A stretch of DNA of 64,000 nucleotides from positions 22,302 through 86,301 of the forward strand of contig JAKAFS010000003.1 in the NCBI GenBank assembly GCA_021817825.1, given 5' to 3'. This DNA is from Deltaproteobacteria bacterium (GTDB lineage Bacteria > Desulfobacterota > Syntrophia > Syntrophales > UBA5619). Shown piece after piece: positions 40,915 to 47,807 of the stretch. The notes beneath the pieces were generated by a model. That model saw nothing but the letters and a program-made list of their open reading frames with translations. It had not been told where the DNA came from and did no database searches. Position 1 is the first letter of the stretch, and each line of letters opens with the position of its first letter. Position numbers and translations under genes: made by a program.

Positions 40915-41214
40915 ATGGACGCAGCGAAATGGATAAAGACGGGCATTACCGGCGCGGTGGTGGGGCTGTGCATCGTCAGCGTGGCTTCCGCAGGCGATCA
41001 GATCAGGAAGCAAGACCGCAAAAAAGACGGTTCCTGCCAGACCTACCTCATGAACGGCGAAGCAGGGAGCGCAGTGGCCGCAGTTCAGACCAGGAAACAA
41101 GATCGCAAGAAGGATGGTTCCTGCCAGAGCTACTTCGGGGAAGGGAAATCAGGGTTGGAAGTAGCCGCCAATCAGACCCGTCAGCGGGACCGCAAGCGGG
41201 ACGGATCCTGCTAA
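40915..41214 (+). CDS. Small secreted protein with three KKDGSC-type repeats
   Basis: A 99-residue protein with a signal peptide (ITGAVVGLCIVSVASAG, cut near residue 27). The mature part is three near-identical units: QIRKQDRKKDGSCQ, QTRKQDRKKDGSCQ and QTRQRDRKRDGSC, separated by two spacers of 15-16 residues (NGEAGSAVAAV, GEGKSGLEVAA). Each unit has one Cys, so three Cys in all; the last is the C-terminal residue. AAAGGAGG stands before the ATG and a perfect terminator after the stop, so it is a monocistronic gene. The family is not recognised; possible roles are metal binding, cross-linking or a precursor peptide. Confidence 0.75.
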   Translation: MDAAKWIKTGITGAVVGLCIVSVASAGDQIRKQDRKKDGSCQTYLMNGEAGSAVAAVQTRKQDRKKDGSCQSYFGEGKSGLEVAANQTRQRDRKRDGSC

Positions 41215-41261
41215 AACACGCAACGCCTGGCGAACGGCCGGTCGTTCCATGCAAATCCAGC

Positions 41262-41315
41262 GGCAGGGTGAGAAGCGCGGACGCGCCCTTCTCACCCTGC
41301 CTTTTTTTATAGAGC
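41262..41315. terminator. Rho-independent terminator shared by convergent genes
   Basis: GGCAGGGTGAGAAG and CTTCTCACCCTGCC are perfect arms, followed on the plus strand by seven T residues. It ends the repeat-peptide gene and may also help to end the Gly-rich protein gene arriving from the right. Confidence 0.9.
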
Positions 41316-41341
41316 CGCGGGAGCTAGGCGGAAAGGCTGAG

Positions 41342-42214
41342 CTACCGGCCGCCACCACCGCCGGAACCACCACCACCCCCCGAACCGCCACCCGAGCCAC
41401 CGTGGCCCCCGGCGCCGCCCGAACCATAGCCACCTCCCCCGGCGCCGGCCGCACCCAAGCCTCCGGCCCGCGCCCCCGCCCCGATCTGGGCGCCGTATTG
41501 CTGCGCGATCTGTCCCGCGTTCCCATAACGGGCCTCGGCGGCGAAGGTGTTTCTCATCTGGGCCATTTCCCGGGCTGTAAAATGGTTCTGGAGGGCCTGG
41601 CAGACCACATTCCCGACGGTATTAGTGGGGACACCGAGCCTGGCCATCTCGCGGACCGTCTGCATCGATTGGAGCGCCAGCTCGTGGCGTTGCTCGGCGC
41701 TGAGTTGGCGGCTCTGCTGCTGGAGATTCTCCGCGACCCGCGCCAGGTCCCGCTGCTGAATGCCGGCGGCCATCCCCTCGGCAATGGTCCTGCCCAAGGC
41801 CTGCTGTTGCCGCGCGTCGGTCGTCAGGGAGCGTGCGTTCTGGAAGGCCGAGGCATAGCGGGAACGAACCGTTTCCATCGCCTGGATGGTCTGTTCGGCC
41901 GTGACATGCTTCGCGATCCCCTCGTGGGCCTTGCTCACGATCGGTTCGATCGGCAATTTCTCTTGGTGAGCCGCCAGGACGATCTCATGCGCTCGGACCG
42001 TGAGGCGTTCGCTGAAGCGGTTCTCTTCCATCTTCGCCGTCAGCGCGGCGACCTCATTCGGATCGATCCCGGCGCGAACCGCCTCCCTGGCGCTGGCCCT
42101 GACCCGGTCCGGCGTCTCGGGGGGCAAGCGACTCTCCCAGTCGGCGCCGAAGGCGGTCGTTCCCAGCAGAAGCAGCACAACGACTGTTCCCATCATCCTT
42201 TTCATGCTTTTCAT
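41342..42214 (-). CDS. Secreted helical protein with poly-glycine C-terminus
   Basis: A 290-residue protein: signal peptide of about 23 residues (VVVLLLLGTTAFGA), a long alpha-helical, Gln/Ala-rich body (for example ALTAKMEENRFSERL, RQQQALGRTIAEGMAAG) without membrane segments, and from residue about 245 a Gly/Ser-rich end of GGGSGGGGG type. No domain is recognised. It is the last gene of a run sigma factor, E-set membrane protein, E-set lipoprotein, and may be the secreted product of that regulon. The gene is 78 bases from the lipoprotein gene. Confidence 0.65.
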   Translation of the reverse strand: MKSMKRMMGTVVVLLLLGTTAFGADWESRLPPETPDRVRASAREAVRAGIDPNEVAALTAKMEENRFSERLTVRAHEIVLAAHQEKLPIEPIVSKAHEGIAKHVTAEQTIQAMETVRSRYASAFQNARSLTTDARQQQALGRTIAEGMAAGIQQRDLARVAENLQQQSRQLSAEQRHELALQSMQTVREMARLGVPTNTVGNVVCQALQNHFTAREMAQMRNTFAAEARYGNAGQIAQQYGAQIGAGARAGGLGAAGAGGGGYGSGGAGGHGGSGGGSGGGGGSGGGGGR

Positions 42215-42292
42215 GATCTTGCTCCTTTCCTCCCATCTCTGGCCAAAGGCGCGAGAGGCTTATCTTCATATCGTCCTAGGACGGCATTGTCC

Positions 42293-42619
42293 CTATGGCT
42301 CAGTCGTGTACAGGCAGTTCAGGGAACCGAAATCGTCCATCTCCCGATAGGGGCAGTCCGGAAGCCGGACCTTGCCGTCGATCACATAGAAATACCTGAA
42401 TTCCCCCACCTTCGGAAGCGTGATCCGCCACGTCTTCGCGTCCGTCTTTTCCGGCCGACGGAGCGTAAAACCGTCGAGGGACGAGGCAAACTGCACTTCT
42501 CTCGCCTGACCGTCCTCGAGATACACCTGCAGGTTGTTTGCCTCCTCGCGATAGTAATGGGTGGCACACCCGGCAAGGAGAAAAAGCGGCGTCAGAATCC
42601 ACCAGGGCTGCCGCCTCAT
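42293..42619 (-). CDS. Lipoprotein with AMPK/isoamylase-type E-set domain
   Basis: A 108-residue lipoprotein: lipobox LLAGCATH near residue 17, then one E-set domain with QVQFASSLDGFTLRRPEKTDAKTWRITLP (in part: FASSLDGFTLRRP), VGEFRYFYVIDGKVRLPD and YREMDDFGSLNC. These domains bind glycogen-like glucans in AMPK and isoamylases. The end motif 'DDFGS-N' is repeated in the next protein. It overlaps that gene by 4 bases (ATGA), so the two are coupled. Confidence 0.75.
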   Translation of the reverse strand: MRRQPWWILTPLFLLAGCATHYYREEANNLQVYLEDGQAREVQFASSLDGFTLRRPEKTDAKTWRITLPKVGEFRYFYVIDGKVRLPDCPYREMDDFGSLNCLYTTEP

Positions 42620-43176
42620 AAGGTCCGACCTCCAACGGCAAGCACGCTGTTTTCGCTTCCGAAATCGTCCGTCTCCCGTTCCGGGATCGTCGGGTCGGGC
42701 AGCCGTTCGCCGCTGTCCAGGAGATAAGCGAAACGATATTCCCCCTGGGGCAGGGTGAACGTATGTTCCCAATAACCGCTGTTACCCACCTTCTTCATCG
42801 GCACGGCCTTCCAATCCGTAAAGCTGCCCGTGATCTCGATCCGGCTGACGTCCGGACGGTAGAAGACGAACCGATAGGGTGTCTCCGGATACGGGACCTG
42901 CCCCCAGGGATTGAATAAGAGGAGCAGGCCTGCCGTTGCCGCAACCGCGGCAAGGGCGACCGGACGGAGAAAACGGAGGACCCGCGGCCGCGTTACCTCC
43001 AGCCGTCTTTCGGGAATGCGTTCCACGGGAGCGGAGCGCAGGCGCTTTTCCTGGTGGAGCAATTCCACCGTTTCGTCCTTGAACGGCCCCGACCCGTGAA
43101 CGGCCTCGACGAATTCGATCTTGTCGTCAAGGGTCATTTCATCATCGATAAACAGACTGATCAGCGGGTCATTCAT
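42616..43176 (-). CDS. Membrane-anchored protein with anti-sigma-like N-terminus and E-set domain
   Basis: A 186-residue protein. Residues 1-60 (DDEMTLDDKIEFVEAVH) look like the cytoplasmic part of an anti-sigma factor, one helix follows near 70-88 (VALAAVAATAGLLLLF) and the periplasmic part is an E-set domain (YRFVFYRPDVSRIEITGSF, then YWEHTFTLPQGEYRFAYLLD and DDFGSENSV). Its start overlaps the sigma factor's end by 8 bases. This is the place of an anti-sigma factor, with a sugar-binding-like sensor outside. The anti-sigma role is inferred from order. Confidence 0.72.
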   Translation of the reverse strand: MNDPLISLFIDDEMTLDDKIEFVEAVHGSGPFKDETVELLHQEKRLRSAPVERIPERRLEVTRPRVLRFLRPVALAAVAATAGLLLLFNPWGQVPYPETPYRFVFYRPDVSRIEITGSFTDWKAVPMKKVGNSGYWEHTFTLPQGEYRFAYLLDSGERLPDPTIPERETDDFGSENSVLAVGGRTL

Positions 43177-43651
43177 CCTTTGCCTCCTGCATGTATTTTC
43201 TGAGCTTCAGGCGCGCCCGGTGAACCCGCACCTTCACATTCGCCTCGCTGATGCCGGTAAGCGTCGCGATTTCGGCATAGGCAAGATCGCCGCCTGCGAC
43301 CAGGCTCAGGATCTCGCGTTCATCCGGCTCCAGCAATTTCATCGCAGCCATTACGCTGCTGTATTCAGAGCGGATGATGAGCCGCTGATCGGGGTCCAAG
43401 GACGGCTCCAAACCTTCTGCCGCCTCGCCGCTTGGTTGCTTCTTTGCTCTTCGCCTCTCGTCCAGGAAAAGATTCCGGGCAATCCGGTAGAGCAGCGGGA
43501 TGTCCCGGTTCACCTTTCCGTAATGGCTGAAATGGCGGACAAAGGTCTCCTGCATGATGTCGCCCGCCAGGCTGCCGTCCCCGGTCATCCGCATCAGGTA
43601 ATTGAAAATCTTGCCTTTCCAGTTCCGGTAGAACAGCCCGTAATCATCCAT
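43169..43651 (-). CDS. ECF-type RNA polymerase sigma factor
   Basis: A 160-residue sigma factor. Region 2 is seen in YRNWKGKIFNYLMRMTGDGSLAGDIMQETFVRHF (in part: GDIMQETFVRHF), region 4 in LLEPDEREILSLVAGGDLAYAEIATLTGISEANVKVRVHRARLKLRK (in part: SEANVKVRVHRARLKLR). ATG 43651 is preferred since the family begins about 20 residues before region 2. It heads the operon with the two E-set proteins and probably directs its own transcription and that of the Gly-rich protein. Confidence 0.87.
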   Translation of the reverse strand: MDDYGLFYRNWKGKIFNYLMRMTGDGSLAGDIMQETFVRHFSHYGKVNRDIPLLYRIARNLFLDERRRAKKQPSGEAAEGLEPSLDPDQRLIIRSEYSSVMAAMKLLEPDEREILSLVAGGDLAYAEIATLTGISEANVKVRVHRARLKLRKYMQEAKDE

Positions 43652-43773
43652 ACATTTCCATAACGCCGACCGTGGCAAAAGGTTACAACTTTTCTTGAAG
43701 GACAGGCCTTTTTGCAGGCGAGACAGCCGATGCAGGCTTGATGATTCACGATGATCTTAACTGCGCTGAACAT
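43594..43773 (-). pseudogene. Ferredoxin-like fragment overlapping the sigma-factor start
   Basis: The frame starts MFSAVKIIVNHQACIGCLACKKACP, a single good 4Fe-4S motif, and then runs into the sigma-factor 5' end in another frame, where it loses all family features. A second four-Cys text, CFACANCIRLCP, appears on the same strand at 44719-44772 after a stop codon. Both look like broken ferredoxin genes. A functional one-cluster peptide is improbable but not excluded. Confidence 0.35.
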
Positions 43774-43943
43774 CTCGGCCAACCAGCGGACCAGCCAAAG
43801 GGGCAAAAACAAGAGAGGCCGCACCAGGCACGGCAGTGCATACGCCGGGAAAAGCATGTGCCGCAATGCCTCGTTATGCGGATTTAATGAACATTCTCGC
43901 GCTTGTTGTCAAGTTCAATGTTTTACATTTTACCTTTTCCATC

Positions 43944-43957
43944 TTGATCTGAATCAA
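43944..43957 (+). promoter_or_regulatory. Crp/Fnr-type binding site upstream of the thioredoxin gene
   Basis: TTGATCTGAATCAA is a perfect FNR-type palindrome (TTGAT-N4-ATCAA). A TATGGC element about 30 bases further could be the -10 of a class II promoter, which would put the site near -41. The same 14-mer with one change lies before the Crp/Fnr gene at 47063. Confidence 0.65.
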
Positions 43958-44063
43958 TGACAATCCCACCGGGCAGCGGTATGGCTGAATCGTAAGGCAA
44001 TAAGGGAAATGCGCGGCATGCGCGTTGAAATTACAGTGCAACCAATATCGCAGGAGGAAAAAA

Positions 44064-44399
44064 ATGGAAACGAAAGAATGGGTGGGACACGCCGACGACA
44101 GCACCTTTGCAACAGCGGCCCTGCAAACGGCCGAACCGGTCCTGGTCGATTTCTGGGCCCCCTGGTGCGGACCTTGCCGGACATTGGCGCCGGTCCTGGA
44201 AGAGATAAGCAAGGACTATGACGGCAGGACCAAGATCATCAAGGTGAACGTGGATGAGTCCCCGAAAACCGCTTCGGAATACGGGGTTCAGAGCATCCCG
44301 ACCTTGCTCTTTATACGGGAGGGAAAGATCCGGGAGACCATAGTGGGGCTTACAACCAAGGACAAGCTTGCGGCCTTCATCGACCGGAATCTGGCCTGA
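44064..44399 (+). CDS. trxA: Thioredoxin
   Basis: A 111-residue thioredoxin with the active site WAPWCGPCR near residue 31, VNVDESPKTASEYGVQSIPTLLF with the cis-proline, and the usual C-terminal helix. It reduces protein disulfides. ATG 44064 follows GCAGGAGG; an upstream in-frame start at 44025 lacks a ribosome site. A perfect FNR-type site 107 bases before the start suggests redox- or respiration-dependent control. No thioredoxin reductase adjoins. Confidence 0.93.
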   Translation: METKEWVGHADDSTFATAALQTAEPVLVDFWAPWCGPCRTLAPVLEEISKDYDGRTKIIKVNVDESPKTASEYGVQSIPTLLFIREGKIRETIVGLTTKDKLAAFIDRNLA

Positions 44400-44459
44400 T
44401 CGCCGGATGGAGGGAGATGAAGCGACATTGATGCACCCAACTACAAGGAGGAAGACGAG

Positions 44460-44549
44460 ATGAGCGATGTGTTGATTTTCCTGGTCGTCGTGGCCGCCTG
44501 GGTCTTTATCCAGGGCTGGCTCCTGCCCCGGCGGGGTATCCCCACCTGA
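44460..44549 (+). CDS. Small single-helix membrane protein (29 aa)
   Basis: A very short gene: MSDVLIFLVVVAAWVFIQGW, then LLPRRGIPT. AAGGAGG with 8-10 bases to the ATG and position between thioredoxin and a strong terminator support translation. One membrane helix with a basic end (LLPRRG) facing the cytoplasm. No family is recognised. Similar short hydrophobic peptides often modulate a membrane complex, but no partner is evident. Confidence 0.55.
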   Translation: MSDVLIFLVVVAAWVFIQGWLLPRRGIPT

Positions 44550-44622
44550 CTGCGTCCGAGCTGCTCGGTCGAGGGCGGTAAAAAGAAATCTTCAGAATAA
44601 CCCTGGAACAAAGCCGATCAAA

Positions 44623-44660
44623 TAGAGGACGGCGGGTCTTTTGCCTGCCGTCCTCCTCTA
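44623..44660. terminator. Rho-independent terminator after the thioredoxin unit
   Basis: GAGGACGGCGGG and CCTGCCGTCCTC form the stem; a T-containing tail follows. It closes the trxA/small-protein unit. Bases 44661-44854 beyond it show only the ferredoxin-like scrap at 44719-44772. Confidence 0.75.
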
Positions 44661-44854
44661 TTTGATGATATCTCCCCTCAGGCGATCGTCCGCGCTTCCC
44701 ACAGGACAGACTGATCAAGTGATTGGGCAGAGGCGAATGCAGTTTGCACAGGCAAAGCAGTCCTGGATGACTCAATTACATTTGAAGATTGTTCCATGAC
44801 CGTGGAAGAGTTTTAATTTCTGAAGATTTTACAGCGGATCGGTCATCCATGTCT

Positions 44855-45691
44855 TTATGTCTCCAGGGGAGATTCCGTTGCCGGATCTTTCGGCGGTTCC
44901 TGTTTTACGGCCGCCCCAAGCCCCTTCTCGACGGTATCCGACAGAGGGGGCTGCTTTACATCCGACGCTGGTGCGAGTGCCTCATCGATCCTCGGCCCTT
45001 CCGGAAGCAGGGGAGCCCGCTGCGGCTCCATCCCGGCCAGCCAGAGGGGATGGCGATGGCGCGCATAGTCGAGACGCACCGATCCCGTAACGATTCCACG
45101 GACCATCGGCCGGTTCGGCTTGAGCAGGATCGCCCCGATGTGGGCGACGAAGGCCAAGACAAAGAGGATAAAAAAGAGGTTGTGGAGCCAGGTGGCCCAG
45201 AGGACAAGCGTGTAGTTCATATCCGGTGCGTAAAGGTTTTTGGCTGTCTTCACCAGGCCGGAAAGGATCAGTACCGCGATGACAGCGGCCATGCCGAGAT
45301 AGGCAAGTCGCTGCTCGGGCAAGTATTTCTCAAATGGCGGCTCTTCCCCCTTGCCGAAAAAGGTCTTGATGACGGCGATGGAGGTTTTCAGATCACCCCT
45401 GCGGGGGATCAACCCCCAATCGCCGGAGAGCCCATGGTGGACAATATGGAACAGGGAAGCGGCAATGAAGACCACAGACGCCGCGTAATGGACCGACAGG
45501 GAGGTGATGAAGTCGCCGGACCAGGCCAATCCCGGGATGGCGGTGATCTTGTAGCGGGCAGCCATCGGGAGTTCGAAGAGTCCTGACAACAGTAAAAGCA
45601 GCCCGGAAAGCGCGATCGTCCAATGTTCCGCCAGTTCGACCACGCTATGCCGAACCACTCGGTTTTTGTCTGCTCTGATGTATTCAGACAT
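44855..45691 (-). CDS. Cytochrome b subunit, formate dehydrogenase gamma type
   Basis: A 278-residue membrane protein with four helices of the FdnI/cytochrome b561 type: VVELAEHWTIALSGLLLLLSGL, ITSLSVHYAASVVFIAASLFHIVHHGL (in part: HYAASVVFIAASLFHIVHH), LAYLGMAAVIAVLILSGLVK and LWATWLHNLFFILFVLAFVAHIG (in part: WLHNLFFILFVLAFVAH). The His residues in helices 1, 2 and 4 ligate two b haems. The hydrophilic C-terminal tail of about 60 residues is long. It follows the Fe-S subunit gene by 3 bases. The catalytic subunit is absent. Confidence 0.85.
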   Translation of the reverse strand: MSEYIRADKNRVVRHSVVELAEHWTIALSGLLLLLSGLFELPMAARYKITAIPGLAWSGDFITSLSVHYAASVVFIAASLFHIVHHGLSGDWGLIPRRGDLKTSIAVIKTFFGKGEEPPFEKYLPEQRLAYLGMAAVIAVLILSGLVKTAKNLYAPDMNYTLVLWATWLHNLFFILFVLAFVAHIGAILLKPNRPMVRGIVTGSVRLDYARHRHPLWLAGMEPQRAPLLPEGPRIDEALAPASDVKQPPLSDTVEKGLGAAVKQEPPKDPATESPLET

Positions 45692-45694
45692 AAT

Positions 45695-46681
45695 TCACTC
45701 CTCCCTCTTCGATCCGCTTTTTCTCTTGGAGACGAACGCGAAAACACCCGCTGCGATCCCGATCGCCGGGGCGGCCAGCACCGCTTTTCCGAGGCCATCG
45801 GTCTTTTCCATTCTCCTTTTGACCTTTCCCAGGCCCGGTCGCCCGGCCTCCTGCTTGACGGAAGCGTTAAGGGCGTCGAAGGCAACAGGGGAAACGTAAA
45901 GGGTGCTCGTCCCGCCGTTCTCGGTTTTTCCGTAGAGGTAACCGCTGATCTTATTCTTCAATTCCTCGGCTTTGGCGAAGATCTCTTCGCGGGGTCCGAT
46001 GGCCATCGCCTGTTTCGGGCAGGCCTCGATGCAGGCAGGTATCTTCCCGTCCTTGAGCAGGTCGTTGCAGAGATCGCATTTGACCATGATGCCGTTGCCC
46101 ATGAGCGTGGGCAGAACCTTTAAATAAACCCCAATGCCGGACTGGCGCTGCGGGATCTCCCAGGGGCAGACCGTCTTGCACTTGGCCCCGCCAAAGCAGG
46201 TGGCGGGATCGATGACGACGGCCCCGTTCTCGTGCTTGTGGTTCGAGGCGAAAGGGCAGAGGGTGGCGCAGGCCGGATTGTCGCAGTGCATGCACCGTCT
46301 CGGGATGAATACGGCCTGTTTCCTGCCGCCGACGTCCGCTTCGACCTTCTGGACGAAAATCAGATTGTAGGGCGTCAGGCGATCAAAAACGGCTTTCTTC
46401 TTTGACCAGTCTTCGACTTTGCGGGTGGGGAAAGGGATCGGAATCGGATCCACCGGTTCCGGGATGCTTCCTGTTTTTATTTTTTTACAGGCGGAGGCGC
46501 ATGCTGGGACATCAAGAGCACTGCATCCGTCGCACCGGGTGAGGTCGATCAGGCTGGCAAGCTTGCCTTCCCCGGCCCATGCCTTTTGCGGTATATTGAA
46601 AAGGGCCGTCGTTCCAATGACTGCGGACGCCGTCGCCGACTTCAGGAAACGGCGGCGGTTCAGGTTCACCATTTTTTTCAT
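45695..46681 (-). CDS. Tat-exported Fe-S subunit, formate dehydrogenase beta type
   Basis: A 328-residue periplasmic Fe-S protein: Tat signal with NRRRFLKSATAS at residues 6-18, cluster motifs CDGCSALDVPACASACK (near 52), CMHCDNPACATLCP (near 132), the atypical CFGGAKCKTVCP (near 160) and CDLCNDLLKDGKIPACIEACP (near 195, in part: CDLCNDL, CIEACP), and a C-terminal membrane helix (LAAPAIGIAAGVFAFV). This is the FdnH/FdhB layout that wires a periplasmic catalytic subunit to the cytochrome b. GGAG precedes ATG 46681. Upstream no FdnG-like gene is present in the 380-bp gap, which shows nothing convincing. Confidence 0.85.
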   Translation of the reverse strand: MKKMVNLNRRRFLKSATASAVIGTTALFNIPQKAWAGEGKLASLIDLTRCDGCSALDVPACASACKKIKTGSIPEPVDPIPIPFPTRKVEDWSKKKAVFDRLTPYNLIFVQKVEADVGGRKQAVFIPRRCMHCDNPACATLCPFASNHKHENGAVVIDPATCFGGAKCKTVCPWEIPQRQSGIGVYLKVLPTLMGNGIMVKCDLCNDLLKDGKIPACIEACPKQAMAIGPREEIFAKAEELKNKISGYLYGKTENGGTSTLYVSPVAFDALNASVKQEAGRPGLGKVKRRMEKTDGLGKAVLAAPAIGIAAGVFAFVSKRKSGSKREE

Positions 46682-47034
46682 CTCGCTCCTCCTTATTTTC
46701 CAGCCAGGCCATGTCAAACGATTGGAGATGGCCTGCGGAATCATTCGCTCACACCTTCCTGCGGGGCTTGCGCCTTTTGCCCCCCGATCCGCAGTTGAAG
46801 CCGAGGCGGCTGACTTCCTTTACAATCCTTTTGTCTCTCGCCGTCTTCCGTGCTATTCTTTGTTGCCACCTCTACAGCACTGCCATCTTCAATCACCGGC
46901 CCCGCCGGTAGAATAGTAGTCGGATACATGGATAATGCGATGGTTATTGTACAGGATGTCCTGCCGATATCGCAATCCCTTCGTTCAGAGGCTTTCGTTT
47001 AGGCAATGAATACAGGATGCGGCACGACCCGTCA

Positions 47035-47048
47035 TTGACCTGAATCAA
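47035..47048 (+). promoter_or_regulatory. Crp/Fnr-type site directly before the crp/fnr gene
   Basis: TTGACCTGAATCAA differs in one base from the perfect site before trxA and has the same CTGA centre. It ends 14 bases before the start codon, next to the ribosome site GGGAG, a position that suits autorepression rather than activation. Confidence 0.6.
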
Positions 47049-47062
47049 CGGGAGAATTTTTC

Positions 47063-47743
47063 ATGGAAGTCATCAGGCAGATGGAGGGGCTGCCCCTCTT
47101 CCAGGGGGTCCCAGCCGAAAAGCTCAAGGCGCTGGCAGAACGCGCCCTGTACAGGAGCTACAAGGCAGGAGAAACGATCATCGGCGAGACGGACCCTGTC
47201 CGGGCCTTCTATGTCGTCGTCACGGGACTGGTCAAGTTCTACAAGATATCGGCCGAGGGGAAGGAACAGACCCTCCACCTCCTGGGGCCCGGGAACCCCT
47301 TCGGCATGTGCACCGCCTTTGCCGTCGATTCCTTCCCGGCCAACGTCATGGCCATCGGGGAGAGCACCATTCTGCTGATCCCCGGACCGGTCATGGAGAC
47401 GACGGCCATGCAGGAACCGCGTCTGCTGGTGAACATCATCCGGGTCCTCTCCGAGCGCCTCAAGGAATCCATGACCCTGATCGAATCCCTTGCCCTCAAA
47501 GAGCTCCCCCAGCGACTCGCCTCCTTCCTGGTCCACACCCTGCAAACGGGGAACGGAAAGTCGCCGGACCAATTGGAATTGACGGTCACGCAGCGCGAAT
47601 TGGCCAAGATCCTGGGGGCTACGCCTGAGGCCCTATCGCGTACGCTCCGCCGGCTGAGCGACGCCGGGATGCTCTCAGTGGCGGGACGGTCGATCCGGAT
47701 TCTGGACCGGCAGGGACTCGCCGGCCTGGCGGAGGGGGATTGA
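47063..47743 (+). CDS. Crp/Fnr-family transcriptional regulator
   Basis: A 226-residue regulator: cyclic-nucleotide-binding-like beta roll (residues 10-120), dimer helix, and a winged helix with VTQRELAKILGATPEALSRTLRRL near residue 175-198. The recognition helix has E-A-L-S-R, the same E-x-x-S-R that lets FNR read TTGAT half-sites, and such sites stand before this gene and trxA. Only one Cys (FGMCTAF) lies in the sensor domain, so it cannot hold an FNR-type [4Fe-4S] cluster; the signal may be haem-bound gas or an unknown ligand. Diverges from the formate-dehydrogenase-like genes. Confidence 0.87.
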   Translation: MEVIRQMEGLPLFQGVPAEKLKALAERALYRSYKAGETIIGETDPVRAFYVVVTGLVKFYKISAEGKEQTLHLLGPGNPFGMCTAFAVDSFPANVMAIGESTILLIPGPVMETTAMQEPRLLVNIIRVLSERLKESMTLIESLALKELPQRLASFLVHTLQTGNGKSPDQLELTVTQRELAKILGATPEALSRTLRRLSDAGMLSVAGRSIRILDRQGLAGLAEGD

Positions 47744-47807
47744 AAGGAAAGGAAGGGTTAATGAACGACGGCGCATGCCGCACCAAAAAACCTTCGGAGG
47801 AATGACC

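Noticed and set aside
40960-41214. DNA repeats in the secreted-peptide gene as a CRISPR array
   Set aside because: Only three units, coding in one frame after a signal peptide, with non-uniform spacers and no cas genes.
41249-42727. 492-codon plus-strand frame opposite the Gly-rich protein and E-set lipoprotein genes
   Set aside because: Covers two coupled minus-strand genes with signal peptide and lipobox; the plus frame shows no domain.
44506-44775. 89-codon minus-strand frame across the terminator after trxA
   Set aside because: Runs through a strong terminator hairpin and the opposite strand of a better small gene; no domain.
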